Assembly: GCA_964557855.1 (NCBI GenBank)
Contig: CAZLBP010000002.1
Span: forward strand, 162,195 to 226,194
Length of the DNA: 64,000 nucleotides
Source: JAJRZL01 sp964557855
GTDB taxonomy: Bacteria; Zixibacteria; MSB-5A5; GN15; FEB-12
Direction: 5' to 3'
In this document: piece by piece, positions 16,623 to 25,924 of the stretch
Position numbering within the stretch: the stretch's first letter is position 1
Layout: every line of letters begins with the position of its first letter
Made by a program: the position numbers and the translations under genes
The notes under the pieces: model-generated
Told to the model about the DNA's origin: nothing
The model's input: only the letters and a program-made list of their open reading frames with translations
Database searches by the model: none

Positions 16623-17225
16623 ATGATCCGTACATCCATTATTGTGTGCACCCTGGGTTTCTGCCTGCTGGAGGCCATGTCGGCCGCTCAGACCACGGAG
16701 AAAACCGGCGATTCCCCCGAAGCCGTGGTAACTATCGCAGTTAACCACGCCCGGAAGATGAACTGGGACGCTTACATGAAGCTGTTCCACCCGGAAGCGG
16801 TACAGGATTTCCACGAGATGATGATGCCCATCGCCAGTGGCATGCAGCAGCTCCTGCCCGACCCGGCATTGGCCGACTCTATCCCGCCCGATGAGCGTCC
16901 CCCGGAAGAGATCGTCGAGTTTCTCAACCACATGGACGAAATGCCGTCGCAGGAGTTCGCGGGCGGATTCTGGAATGTCCTCGCAACCATGATCCCCGAA
17001 CTGGGGCAAGCGATGTCCTCGCTTGAATCGGAGATAATCGGGGGCGTACCGGAAGGCGACACGCTGGTTCATGTCGTTACCAGAAACAAAACCGGCGGCA
17101 TGGGTATGGAAATCGTCCAGATGGAAGTCATTACGGTCAAGAAATCGCCCGACGGGTGGAGGCTGATGCTGAGCGGCCGGATCAAAGGCCTGGCCCAGCA
17201 GCTTCAAAGATCCTTCGGTCGTTAA
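16623..17225 (+). CDS. Secreted hypothetical protein, 200 aa
   Basis: The ATG at 16623 is chosen because it opens a standard signal peptide ('MIRTSIIVCTLGFCLLEAMS', cut near SAAQ). Upstream in-frame ATGs have no such feature. The mature protein begins 'SPEAVVTIAVNHARKMNWDA', which resembles the first helix of NTF2/SnoaL-like folds. It is followed by a methionine-rich acidic middle and beta strands at the C-terminus ('GDTLVHVVTRNK'). I treat NTF2-like as a guess. It is probably periplasmic. No neighbour suggests a pathway. Confidence 0.65.
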   Translation: MIRTSIIVCTLGFCLLEAMSAAQTTEKTGDSPEAVVTIAVNHARKMNWDAYMKLFHPEAVQDFHEMMMPIASGMQQLLPDPALADSIPPDERPPEEIVEFLNHMDEMPSQEFAGGFWNVLATMIPELGQAMSSLESEIIGGVPEGDTLVHVVTRNKTGGMGMEIVQMEVITVKKSPDGWRLMLSGRIKGLAQQLQRSFGR

Positions 17226-17233
17226 GAAGTAGC

Positions 17234-17333
17234 TCCGAACCCCTGCGGTTCGGACACTTCCTTTGTCCCGCAGGGACAAAAACGCTCGGAACGACTCGAT
17301 TCTGTAGGGGCGCCCCCACGTGGGCCCTTTAAT
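17234..17333. repeat. Cluster of intergenic palindromes downstream of 17225
   Basis: Three structures sit together: TCCGAACC/GGTTCGGA (17234-17241 with 17247-17254); TTTGTCCC/GGGACAAA (17262-17269 with 17273-17280); and a GGGGCGCCCCCACGTGGG stretch near 17308-17325. A second GGGACAAAAGCAATCGGAAC stretch near 17450 echoes the GGGACAAAAACGCTCGGAAC at 17273. The second hairpin could terminate the 16623-17225 transcript, but it is not followed by a T-run. The rest of 17226-17594 shows no gene. Confidence 0.6.
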
Positions 17334-17594
17334 TGAGCGACCAGATGGGTCTTGGACGACTACTTGGGGTCGCCCCAACAACCTACCTGTCAGCTTTGCG
17401 AAGGCAGGGGTCCATGATATGCTGTCAGACGACTCCATTCTCTCCGAGAGGGACAAAAGCAATCGGAACCATAAGAGAGCCCCGTGCTATTTCCACCGAT
17501 GCGGCGTTTTATATTGTCTCTTTGTCCCGCAAAAACGTAATTACATTGATGACACCGAACGATTTGATCCGGTAACCCGAAACTCGGCTTGGCC

Positions 17595-18716
17595 ATGGAC
17601 TTTTTCGATTTGCTTGCCGATACCTATCCCTACTTGCTCGCCGGCGGCGGGCTGGTCTCGGCCGCTGTAGTTCTGGTTCTCAATATCTACAAGATACGCG
17701 AGGCCAGGCGTAAGGTGGCTCAACTCGACCAGCAGGCCAACACCCCTTCACAGAGAGTCTACATCCCGAACACGGACGAAATAGTAAAATACTCGCAGAT
17801 GAAACTCGGAAGAGCCGGCATCATCGCCAAAGCGGCTGGTCTGGCTGTCGTCTTGTTTGCCACAGTGTCGGTTTTCTACGTCTTCGAAATGGGTTCCGGT
17901 CCGGCTTTGGACCCGTCCGATGACTCCGGCGGCCAGACCTTTCACCCGCCGGATGACCCCGTCGATGCAGTGGAGAAATCATCTCTCATATCGAGAATCC
18001 CGGCCCCTCCCGCCTACGTGCGAGTGCCTGCAGAGGATGACAGTTTCGCGGCCTGGCTGCGCCGACTCCCTCTCAAGCCGGGGCGTCCCGATATCTACAG
18101 GTACAACGGCGAAAGATACGCCGATCAGAAGTTCCATTACGCGATTGTCGATATCGATATCGGCAATACCGACATTCAGCAGTGCGCCGACGCGGTTATT
18201 CGCTTACGATCCGAATATTTCTTCTCGCAGCAGCGCCTCGACGAAATCGTATTTGACTTCACCAGCGGCCACAAAGCCGCCTACACCCGCTGGCTCGATG
18301 GCTATCGCCCGCATGTCCAGGGAAACCAGGTCGACTGGTTGAGAACGGCCACGGTAGATTCTTCATATGGTAACTTCAGGGAATACCTTGACTCGGTCTT
18401 CATGTATGCCGGCACCTATTCGCTGAAACGGGAACTAAAGCCGGTGGAAGGGCTAAATGACATGCAGATCGGTGACGTCTTCATCCAGGGCGGTTTTCCC
18501 GGTCATGCCGTACTGGTAGTTGATATGGCTATCCATGAAGAGTCCGGGTCAAAGATCTTCCTGGCGCTGCAGGGCTTCACCCCAGCCCAGGACATCCACA
18601 TCCTGAAAAATCTTGACGATTCACACCTGAACCCGTGGTTCGAAATTCTGTCCGACGGCACGATCCATTTCCCGCAATGGTCGTTCTCGGCCGAAGATCT
18701 CATGCGGTTTCGGTAG
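17595..18716 (+). CDS. DUF4846 family protein with two N-terminal membrane helices
   Basis: The C-terminal two thirds (about residues 135-373) match the DUF4846 pattern: 'RIPAPPAYVRVPAEDDSFAA', 'WLRRLPLKPG', 'DIDIGNTDIQQCADAVIRLR', 'FTSGHKAAYTRW' and a late 'PGHAVLVVDMA' motif. In described members DUF4846 is usually a secreted or lipoprotein domain of unknown function. Here two hydrophobic helices (about residues 13-33 and 78-96) precede it, so this version is membrane-tethered. The ATG at 17595 has no clear ribosome binding site, and TTG at 17589 is an alternative. The function is unknown. Confidence 0.75.
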   Translation: MDFFDLLADTYPYLLAGGGLVSAAVVLVLNIYKIREARRKVAQLDQQANTPSQRVYIPNTDEIVKYSQMKLGRAGIIAKAAGLAVVLFATVSVFYVFEMGSGPALDPSDDSGGQTFHPPDDPVDAVEKSSLISRIPAPPAYVRVPAEDDSFAAWLRRLPLKPGRPDIYRYNGERYADQKFHYAIVDIDIGNTDIQQCADAVIRLRSEYFFSQQRLDEIVFDFTSGHKAAYTRWLDGYRPHVQGNQVDWLRTATVDSSYGNFREYLDSVFMYAGTYSLKRELKPVEGLNDMQIGDVFIQGGFPGHAVLVVDMAIHEESGSKIFLALQGFTPAQDIHILKNLDDSHLNPWFEILSDGTIHFPQWSFSAEDLMRFR

Positions 18717-18727
18717 CACGCCGCCTT

Positions 18728-19489
18728 CTACTCTGTGGCGGTTAGATCGGACAGCACCTCCAGAATATCCACCGGCTCGGCGCGCAGTTTGTAATCCGCC
18801 TCGAGATACGCATAGACAATACTGCCGTCTTGATCGATAACATAGGTCGCGCTGATCGGCAACTCCGATTTCTCGGCGCCATAATACGCCTTCAGATCGA
18901 GGCCCCTGGCGGTGTACACACTGTCCAACTGAGCCGGTAACTCAAACGCCAGGCCGAACAGTCGGGCCACGACCAGACCCGTGTCGCTCAAAACTGGATA
19001 GGTCAAACTATCTTGTTCAATCACCGAGAGCGAGTTGTCCGGATTCTCGCCGGAAACGGCTACCAGGGTGGCGTTGTGGGACTCGAATTGAGGCAGATAC
19101 TCCTGCAGGGAAGACAGATAGAGATTGCACTAGGGGCACCAGGCGCCGCGATAGAACACGAGAACCATGCGCCCGTCAGTCAGGAACTCGCGGCTGTTGC
19201 GCATTTCACCGTGGGCGTCCGGCAATTCAAAAACCGGCATTGTGTCACCGACATTCAAGGCATTCTCGAGTATCCCCGACCGGCGCAGATTTTCTATGGC
19301 TTCTTTGCTTATCTCCCGAAATTCCGATGATGACTTGCTTTGGGACTGCTCCGCCCGGGCCTTCAGTTTGGCCTCCACCGGACGGTCCGAAATTTGGCCC
19401 GCTGTCGATTCCTCACCGGCTTGGCTGACAGACATGACTGCAACTGACATCAGCGAAATAACAACGAACTTCTTAAGAAATGCTCGCAT
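18728..19489 (-). pseudogene. Secreted peroxiredoxin-like (AhpC/TSA) protein interrupted by an in-frame TAG
   Basis: Reading from ATG 19489 (GGAG nearby) gives a signal peptide (residues 1-24), a helical linker and 'GDTMPVFELPDAHG', then 'LVFYRGAWCP' and a TAG at 19132-19130. The same frame continues without a break as 'CNLYLSSLQEYLPQFESHN' through 'PISATYVIDQDGSIVY' to 18728. Relatives in the peroxiredoxin-like family read WCPYC here, so one base change of a Tyr codon (TAC or TAT to TAG) explains the stop. The full product would be 253 aa. TAG ends many intact genes in this window, so genetic-code reassignment is unlikely. Nonsense mutation or sequencing error is the simplest reading. Confidence 0.85.
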
Positions 19490-19706
19490 TAGATGGCTCC
19501 TCTCCAGAAATGACAGAGTTTGTGCCGGTTCTTTTCACATCAGACAGAACTTCCAGCTCCGGAAATTGGTTCCCCCTTCGCGACTGGGGACGCGTCGGGA
19601 ATACAAGCTGCGGCATTGACCGATCAGCTGCGATTCCATGACACTTTTATGACATTCGACTCGTTTGAATGCATTAATTCTGCTTCAGACTATTTACGGA
19701 GACTAT

Positions 19707-20423
19707 ATGGACTTACATTATCTACCAATAATCACGACCATCTTTTCGGTCGTCTTTGCGATTGAACTGTACCGACGATATGCCGGGAAGCCGACGTCGT
19801 ATCATCTGCTCTGGTGGGCGATCGGCGTGACGACATATGGTATGGGCACTCTGACCGAATCACTGATCACGCTTACCGGCTGGAGTGAGCTTCTTTTCCG
19901 CACGTGGTATATTGTCGGCGCGCTTCTGGGCGGAGCGCCGTTGGCTCAGGGTACTGTTTATCTGGTTATGAAGAAGAGGACTGCTCATGTCCTTTCTACG
20001 CTGCTTGTTATCGCTGTTCTTTTCGGTTCGACGGCCGTTATCCTTACGCCCCTGAATTACTCACTGGTCAACCCGCATCTGCCGCAAGGCGATGTCATTG
20101 TCTGGCAGTGGGTACGCATGATATCACCGTTCATTAATTCGTACGCGTTCATATTCCTGGTCGGCGGCGCCATAGCATCGGCCGTGAAATTCCGAAGCAT
20201 TCCCACCATGCGCAACCGTTTTATCGGCAACTGCTTCATAGCCATCGGAGCCATTCTCCCGGGTATCGGGGGCGCCATGAGCCGCATGGGCCATACCCAG
20301 GTGTTGTATGTCGCAGAACTAATTGGGCTGGTGCTCATCTATGTCGGCTACAGAAGTTGTATCAAAGCTCCCGCCCCGCTGCAGCACCCATTGCAGGCAA
20401 ATCCGGAGTATTCAGTCGAATAA
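19707..20423 (+). CDS. Seven-helix integral membrane protein, 238 aa
   Basis: The ATG at 19707 has GGAG 6 nt upstream (19696-19699). The frame extends to 19665 without support. Seven hydrophobic segments can be counted (about residues 4-22, 33-50, 64-82, 91-110, 130-150, 165-185 and 192-210), with positively charged loops such as 'VMKKRTAH' and 'TMRNRF'. I do not recognise a family signature. It is monocistronic, between the broken peroxiredoxin (divergent) and the M1 peptidase. Confidence 0.7.
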   Translation: MDLHYLPIITTIFSVVFAIELYRRYAGKPTSYHLLWWAIGVTTYGMGTLTESLITLTGWSELLFRTWYIVGALLGGAPLAQGTVYLVMKKRTAHVLSTLLVIAVLFGSTAVILTPLNYSLVNPHLPQGDVIVWQWVRMISPFINSYAFIFLVGGAIASAVKFRSIPTMRNRFIGNCFIAIGAILPGIGGAMSRMGHTQVLYVAELIGLVLIYVGYRSCIKAPAPLQHPLQANPEYSVE

Positions 20424-20502
20424 CGCTCGCTTCTCGATGATCATAGTCGAGTTCGCCCCGAAAGCCGGTTGACTGCACGCTGCGTATTCGTTATGTAAGA
20501 GT

Positions 20503-22839
20503 ATGTGGTATGTTCAGTGCATAGTTCTCTGCTGTTGCGCACTAGTAATTTCAAGACCTGGTTCAAGTATTGCTTCCGATCTGGAAAACCTGCAGCACAC
20601 TTTCGAGCATATCAAGGACTGCCCCCTCGATACACTCTCCACCATATCTCTTTCCGCCTGCACTCTGACTCACCATGATTTGAAAATCACGTTCGATTCC
20701 GGCCGGCTGGCATTCACTGAACGCATCTTGCTGGACTCAGCTGAAGTCCGGTGCGCGGCATACTTCGAAGGTAACGGTCGTTTCCAGTTCCATCCTCGGG
20801 TGCCCACTGAAAGAGACCAGCTCGCCCGCTTTTTCGAGACCGACTCATTGAACCGGCCCTTCGACAGGGTTTTGCTCATTTGCGACAGCACGATTAGCCG
20901 GCGGCTTGAAGCGCTCGGCCAACCGACGTCGGCCTGTTTCGGCAATGACGAACAGAAGCGGGCCAAAAAGGAGATGGAAGAAATCGTCGATTTCTCCGAA
21001 CGGTACCTCGTATACTCCTCACTCCGCGGCATTACCTCGCCGGGATCACCTCCGTATCTTCTGGTGAACGTGGAGCCTGAGCACTCGAAACGATTGTACT
21101 ATTGTTTCGATCCTCACGAAAGGAAAGAGATCGAACTATACCGGCATTTCTCCGAGCCCGGCTCCAGCGGCATGGAGCTGATCTGCAGCTATTCACAATA
21201 CGCGGATGAGTTCTACGGGAATCTCAACGGCTTCTCCAGGGCCTGCTATGAGATCGTGCATTATGACATCAGCGCCTCCCTTGACAGGGCGGGCAATTGC
21301 CGGGCGAGAACCGAAGTCGAGCTGGAAGTACTATCCCCGTTTCAAATGACGCGGCTGGACCTGCACAACCAATTGCGGGTCGATTCTATTACCACAGAAC
21401 TGCCACTGCCGATTGCCTTTGAGCGGTTTGAAGACAAACGACTCTATCGAGACTGGTACCCCGGTTTGTATCTCTATTTCGACAGGCAGCTCAGAAAAGG
21501 CGAGCACTTCATACTCACCTTCCACTATGAAGGGGGAATCGCCCGCCGAGAGATCGGGGAATTCTTCGTCACGGCCGGAGCGCGCTGGTATCCCCGGGCG
21601 CCGTACAATACCGGAGCGACCTTCGATGTGCGCTTTAAGACCCCCAAAGATTTCGAGTTCGTGGCGGCCGGTACCTGTCTGGAGCGCGACAAAGTCGGCG
21701 ACACGCTTATCACACACTGGGAAGTCAAAGAGCCTGCCGACAACGTCTCGTTCGCCATCGGGCCCATGAAAAAGTACGAATTCGCCGACGAGCTGATCGG
21801 CTCCGTTGACATCTATTATTCGAAGGAATTACACCGCCTGATCGGCCGGGCGCTCACGAACAGCGCCGTGTCTACCGGTCGCCATATGCAAAAACAGGTA
21901 GCCGAGGATGTCATCAACTCCATGCGCCTCTTCACCCATTACTTCGGCCCCTGCCCGCACGAGAAACTGAGCGTCAGCGAGATCATCGCCTACCACGGCG
22001 AAGCGTTCCCCGGCTTTCTGCACATGGGGTTTAACACCTGGATCAGCACCGATGCCTGGGGTGCGCAACAACTCTTCCGCGCCCACGAGGTCGCGCACCA
22101 ATGGTGGGGAGTCGGGGTCGGATACGAAACCTACCACGACCAGTGGCTTAGTGAAGGGTTCGCCGAATACTGTGGACTCATGTACCTGCAGAGCATCAAA
22201 GGCAACGATACCTTTCTTGACAAACTGGAGGAAATGCGCAAGGAGATCTTCTCGGTGCGGAAATACATCTTCGGGTTGTCCGGTGAAGAGGCCGGGCCGA
22301 TCATCATGGGGTATCGCACGTCCAGCTCCAGGACGCGCGGTGATTTTGGCTTGATAATCTACAAGAAAGGCGCATTTGTTCTACACATGTTGCGCAATCT
22401 GCTTCTGGATCTTGCGACCATGAGTGATGATCTGTTCTTTGAAATGATGAGAGATTTCTTTGCCACCTTTCAGGGTCGGGATGCGACCACCCGGGACTTT
22501 CGCCGCCTGACCGAGAAGTACATGCGAATGGACATGGGCTGGTTTTTCCAACAGTGGGTCTACGGCAACGAACTCCCGACTTACAAATTCGAATATGAGA
22601 CCGTCAACAACGAAAACGGACATTTTGATGTGCACTGTACGGTGCGTGTGGAGAATGTCAGCCGTGACTTCATTATGTACGTGCCGGTCGAAATAGAATT
22701 CGAGAAAGACGCAAAATCGTATATGCGCGTGGTCATAGAAGGCGATTCGACGAGTTTCACCATCCCCGATCTCCCGCGCCAGCCACGCAAAATCCGGCTC
22801 AACCCATTTGAATCCGTCCTGGCCGAGGTCAAGCAGTAG
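20503..22839 (+). CDS. M1-family zinc aminopeptidase with a long unique N-terminal region
   Basis: The gluzincin motif HEVAHQWW has His528, Glu529 and His532, and the third ligand Glu551 lies in 'WLSEGFAEY', with the usual 18 residues between. The M1 N-terminal beta domain starts near residue 245 ('YEIVHYDISASLDRAGN'). A substrate-binding motif of the GAMEN type is replaced by 'HGEAFPGFLHMG' (about 495-506). The first 240 residues are outside the known family and begin with a signal-like hydrophobic stretch, so the enzyme is likely exported. It should remove N-terminal residues from peptides. The start ATG has a weak AAGAG signal. Confidence 0.85.
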   Translation: MWYVQCIVLCCCALVISRPGSSIASDLENLQHTFEHIKDCPLDTLSTISLSACTLTHHDLKITFDSGRLAFTERILLDSAEVRCAAYFEGNGRFQFHPRVPTERDQLARFFETDSLNRPFDRVLLICDSTISRRLEALGQPTSACFGNDEQKRAKKEMEEIVDFSERYLVYSSLRGITSPGSPPYLLVNVEPEHSKRLYYCFDPHERKEIELYRHFSEPGSSGMELICSYSQYADEFYGNLNGFSRACYEIVHYDISASLDRAGNCRARTEVELEVLSPFQMTRLDLHNQLRVDSITTELPLPIAFERFEDKRLYRDWYPGLYLYFDRQLRKGEHFILTFHYEGGIARREIGEFFVTAGARWYPRAPYNTGATFDVRFKTPKDFEFVAAGTCLERDKVGDTLITHWEVKEPADNVSFAIGPMKKYEFADELIGSVDIYYSKELHRLIGRALTNSAVSTGRHMQKQVAEDVINSMRLFTHYFGPCPHEKLSVSEIIAYHGEAFPGFLHMGFNTWISTDAWGAQQLFRAHEVAHQWWGVGVGYETYHDQWLSEGFAEYCGLMYLQSIKGNDTFLDKLEEMRKEIFSVRKYIFGLSGEEAGPIIMGYRTSSSRTRGDFGLIIYKKGAFVLHMLRNLLLDLATMSDDLFFEMMRDFFATFQGRDATTRDFRRLTEKYMRMDMGWFFQQWVYGNELPTYKFEYETVNNENGHFDVHCTVRVENVSRDFIMYVPVEIEFEKDAKSYMRVVIEGDSTSFTIPDLPRQPRKIRLNPFESVLAEVKQ

Positions 22840-22944
22840 CCTCACTTTCAAGCTCGCATCTATCGCACTTCGTGGCACCGAATCCGAAACCTGAACGGCT
22901 TTTCCTCGTATTTACCGATAGTGGTCAACTACAGGAGGATATTG

Positions 22945-23526
22945 ATGAAAACAATAGCTATGGCTTGCCTGGCCGTTTTGCTGGTCGTCGACGCCGGTAC
23001 GGCCGACCATTTTGACGGTCGATCAATAAAGATACACAATCTACATTGCTGGCAGGTCGATCATATCGAATACGATATCGATGACGGCAGTCTGTTCATT
23101 ACCCACGACAGCCCGGATTATGAGACAATTGAAATCACCGAGCAATACGAACTTTACATCAACGGTGAGAAGATCGTTCTCGATGATCACCAGCAGGCGC
23201 TCGTGCAGGATTACTACGATCTAACCATGGAAATGGTCAGCCGTGCGAAGAAGATCGGTTTGGAGGGGGCGCGCGTTGGACTCGAGGGAGCTAAACTGGG
23301 CATTAAGGCGGTGGGCAAAGTAATGAAGATGCTGTTGACGGACTACGATGAGGACGACTTCGATCGCGACATGGAATACGAGGCCCAGAAGATCGAAGCT
23401 AAAGCCGAGATTCTGGAAGAGAAGGCCGAACTGATCGAGTACCTGGCCGAAGAGGCGGAAATGGTAGCTGAGGAAATGCGAGAGGCCATTCCCGAACTTG
23501 ACCGGCAGAAGTGGTTTAAGCCGTAG
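22945..23526 (+). CDS. Secreted protein with a C-terminal coiled coil (weakly DUF2884/YggN-like)
   Basis: The ATG at 22945 is fixed by AGGAGG 7-8 nt upstream. A signal peptide covers about residues 1-22. A small beta domain follows ('DDGSLFITHDSPDYETIEIT', 'YELYINGEKIVLDDHQQALV'), which resembles the E. coli YggN pattern of 'NGK..L...Q'. Next come 'GLEGARVGLEGAKLG' and a long acidic coiled coil (about 135-185, heptad-like KIEAKAEILEEKAELIEYL). It is likely periplasmic. The similarity to DUF2884 is weak. Confidence 0.6.
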   Translation: MKTIAMACLAVLLVVDAGTADHFDGRSIKIHNLHCWQVDHIEYDIDDGSLFITHDSPDYETIEITEQYELYINGEKIVLDDHQQALVQDYYDLTMEMVSRAKKIGLEGARVGLEGAKLGIKAVGKVMKMLLTDYDEDDFDRDMEYEAQKIEAKAEILEEKAELIEYLAEEAEMVAEEMREAIPELDRQKWFKP

Positions 23527-24001
23527 CGAAGTGCTCCGAACGGCAAAACCAATCCTTTCTGAGTCACGCGCGACAGCGGGGCTCGCCCCTGCCGATCTGC
23601 TCCTTCAGTGCAGCACAAGGCCGCGTCCTGTGCGAGGAATGCGAAGTGCAGGAGCCTCAGTGCCGACTCACCCCTGTAAAACGACACAACTGCTTTCGGG
23701 CGATAAGTCACTTCTTCGATCGTTGGCGGGATAACCGAGGTCCAACGGACTTGCATCGCAGAAGATGCGCCACGTGGCGTCGACCACCTGGCTAAGCCAT
23801 TCGTCAGTCCCTTAAACCGACATTATCGCATTCCAGGTCCAACCTTTTGGTTGACACGGTCTTCTCACACTGCTATATTTCCAGAGCAGTCAGTGGCTGT
23901 TTGGAACATCGGTAGAACCACGAATATTCAATAACTACTTCCTACGTGTGCCATATTGGATTGGAAATACAGCGTTAGATAAACCCGCCAGGAGGTCCAC
24001 T
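23527..24001. other. Intergenic region with one repeat and one promoter
   Basis: Near 23577-23598 lies a reverse-oriented copy of the GGCAGGGGC(A/G)AGCCCC family, and at 23851-23879 a consensus promoter for the arylsulfotransferase-like gene. Nothing else in this stretch looks coding. Confidence 0.6.
23851..23879 (+). promoter_or_regulatory. Consensus sigma-70-type promoter
   Basis: TTGACA (23851-23856) and TATATT (23874-23879) are spaced by exactly 17 nt. The start of transcription would be near 23886, giving a 115-nt leader to the ATG at 24002. Confidence 0.75.
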
Positions 24002-25924
24002 ATGCCCTCAAAGCTATGGCCCCGACTGTTCGTCGGGATTTTCTTGACAATCGTTTTTGTCCTGTCCACTAATCTACCCGGCGCCGCACAGAACCAGACC
24101 GTCGGACTGGTCGTGTTCGATACCGCCTCCTATCCGGGCTACACACTGTTCAAACCGGGTACCCAGGGAGAGACCGCATACTTGATAGATCATTATGGAC
24201 GTTATGTCCATTCATGGAACACGGGTGTGAGGCCGGGCGGCGGCATATATCTGCTGGAAGACGGCGACCTCCTGTTTGGCGAGAGAACCAGCAATCCCGG
24301 CAGTCATATTATCAAACTTGACTGGGAAAGCAACATAGTCTGGGAATGGCTGGACGCGGATTCAGGTTACACTCACCATCATGATGTAGAACCGATGCCG
24401 AACGGTAACATCCTGGTGTTGGGCCGCGAATTCAAGACGAAGAGCGAGGCGGCTCAGGCCGGACGGGATACGAGTACCTTGTCGGGAACTGCACTGTGGC
24501 CGGAAATAGTCCTCGAGGTCGAACCGAGCGGCGTGTCCGGTGGAACGGTTGTCTGGGAGTGGCGTGTCTGGGATCACCTCATTCAGGATTTCGATCCCAC
24601 GAAAGACAACTACGGAGTGGTTGAAGATCATCCCGAGTTAATGGATGTCAACTATGCCGGATCGCTCGCAGACTGGCTTCATGCCAACTCGGTTGCCTAT
24701 GACGAAGAAGTCGATCAGGTCATTATCAGCATGCGGTCCATTAGTGAAATCTGGGTGATAGATCACAGCACCTCCACGGTCGAAGCGGCCGGCCATACGG
24801 GCGGCAGTCACGGCATGGGCGGTGATATCATCTACCGTTGGGGAAATCCGGAGGTGTACCGGGCCGGTGATTCTGCGGACCAGAGATTGTTCAGTCAACA
24901 CGACGCTGAATGGATTAAACCGGGATTGCCCGGCGAAGGTCACATCCTGGTCTTCAACAACGGCAACGACCGCAACTACTCCTCTGTCGATGAGATCATG
25001 TCCCCGGCCAACAGCAACGGCCTGTATCCGCAACCTCCGCCAGGCACACCCCACGGACCGACCGATCCTTATTGGTCATATGTCGACAATCCGCCTGACA
25101 GCATGTATTCCTGGTTCATCTCCGGATCGCAACGTTTGCCGAACGGTAACACACTTGTTTGCAACGGGGCGCACGGCGATTTCCGCGAAGTCACTCCGGA
25201 CGGTGAAATCGTGTGGCGCTACATAAACGCAGCCAATGACTTCGGCCCTATCAACCAGGGTGACGATCCCACCGGCAACATCTCATTCAGGTGCACCCGA
25301 ATTCATGCCGATTACCCGGGCCTGGCCGGCCAGGACCTGACATCCGGCGCCCCCATCGAAGTCAACCCGGTTACGATCAGTGGCACGGCTCACTCCCCTG
25401 TCAATCCCCACGCGACTGATCCCTATTTGGTCATAACCGCCGCCATTACCGCACCGGCCGGAATTTCCTTCGCGGAAGTATACGTTGACACCGGTTTCGG
25501 CGAGTTCGTTATGACGTTCTACGATGACGGCATGCACATGGACAGCAGTGCCGCAGACGGCTTCTTCGGGGCTGTCATTTCCCAGCCCCTGAGTCCCGGG
25601 CCTATGACCTATTATATCCACGTTACGGACGGCCTCAGTCAGGAAGTCAATGATCCTCCCAATCCACCGGCTACCCTCTATCACGTTTTCATCGACGCAC
25701 GATGCGGCAACATCGACGGCATCATTGGTCCCGGAGGCCCCGTTGACGTTGCTGATCTCAACTACCTGGTTGATTTCTTGTTCAGATCGGGCCCGCCACC
25801 GGCAGACATGAATGCCGCCAACGTGGATGGTATAGTCGGCGTCGCCGGTCCGATTGACGTCGCTGATCTGAGTTACCTCGTGGATTACCTCTTCCGCAGC
25901 GGTCCGGCGCCCAATTGTCCGTAG
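24002..25924 (+). CDS. Secreted arylsulfotransferase-like (ASST) beta-propeller protein with dockerin
   Basis: The ATG at 24002 has AGGAGG 6 nt upstream. A signal peptide spans about residues 1-31. Residues about 35-440 carry ASST-type repeats: 'TAYLIDHYGRYVHSW', 'HHDVEPMPNGNILVLG', 'HANSVAYDEEVDQVIISMRS', 'SQHDAEWIKPG' and 'SGSQRLPNGNTLVCNG'. They form a propeller with histidines at the positions where bacterial arylsulfate sulfotransferases carry their active-site His. A beta-sandwich domain (about 455-560) and a two-repeat dockerin (about 569-640, 'CGNIDGIIGPGGPVDVADLN') follow. Enzymatic activity is unproven, because many proteins of this fold are non-catalytic. The mature protein is extracellular. 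Confidence 0.82.
   Translation: MPSKLWPRLFVGIFLTIVFVLSTNLPGAAQNQTVGLVVFDTASYPGYTLFKPGTQGETAYLIDHYGRYVHSWNTGVRPGGGIYLLEDGDLLFGERTSNPGSHIIKLDWESNIVWEWLDADSGYTHHHDVEPMPNGNILVLGREFKTKSEAAQAGRDTSTLSGTALWPEIVLEVEPSGVSGGTVVWEWRVWDHLIQDFDPTKDNYGVVEDHPELMDVNYAGSLADWLHANSVAYDEEVDQVIISMRSISEIWVIDHSTSTVEAAGHTGGSHGMGGDIIYRWGNPEVYRAGDSADQRLFSQHDAEWIKPGLPGEGHILVFNNGNDRNYSSVDEIMSPANSNGLYPQPPPGTPHGPTDPYWSYVDNPPDSMYSWFISGSQRLPNGNTLVCNGAHGDFREVTPDGEIVWRYINAANDFGPINQGDDPTGNISFRCTRIHADYPGLAGQDLTSGAPIEVNPVTISGTAHSPVNPHATDPYLVITAAITAPAGISFAEVYVDTGFGEFVMTFYDDGMHMDSSAADGFFGAVISQPLSPGPMTYYIHVTDGLSQEVNDPPNPPATLYHVFIDARCGNIDGIIGPGGPVDVADLNYLVDFLFRSGPPPADMNAANVDGIVGVAGPIDVADLSYLVDYLFRSGPAPNCP

Noticed and set aside
19130..19132. 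Amber recoding (pyrrolysine or other) at the peroxiredoxin stop
   Set aside because: TAG ends numerous intact genes in the window (for example pnp, DUF4846, M1 peptidase), and no suppressor tRNA was seen. A mutation or error is simpler.
20469..20497. TTGACT-17-TATGTA promoter just before the M1 peptidase
   Set aside because: The -10 box ends 5 nt before the ATG, so transcription would start at or after the start codon, unless the real start lies further in. It may be coincidental.
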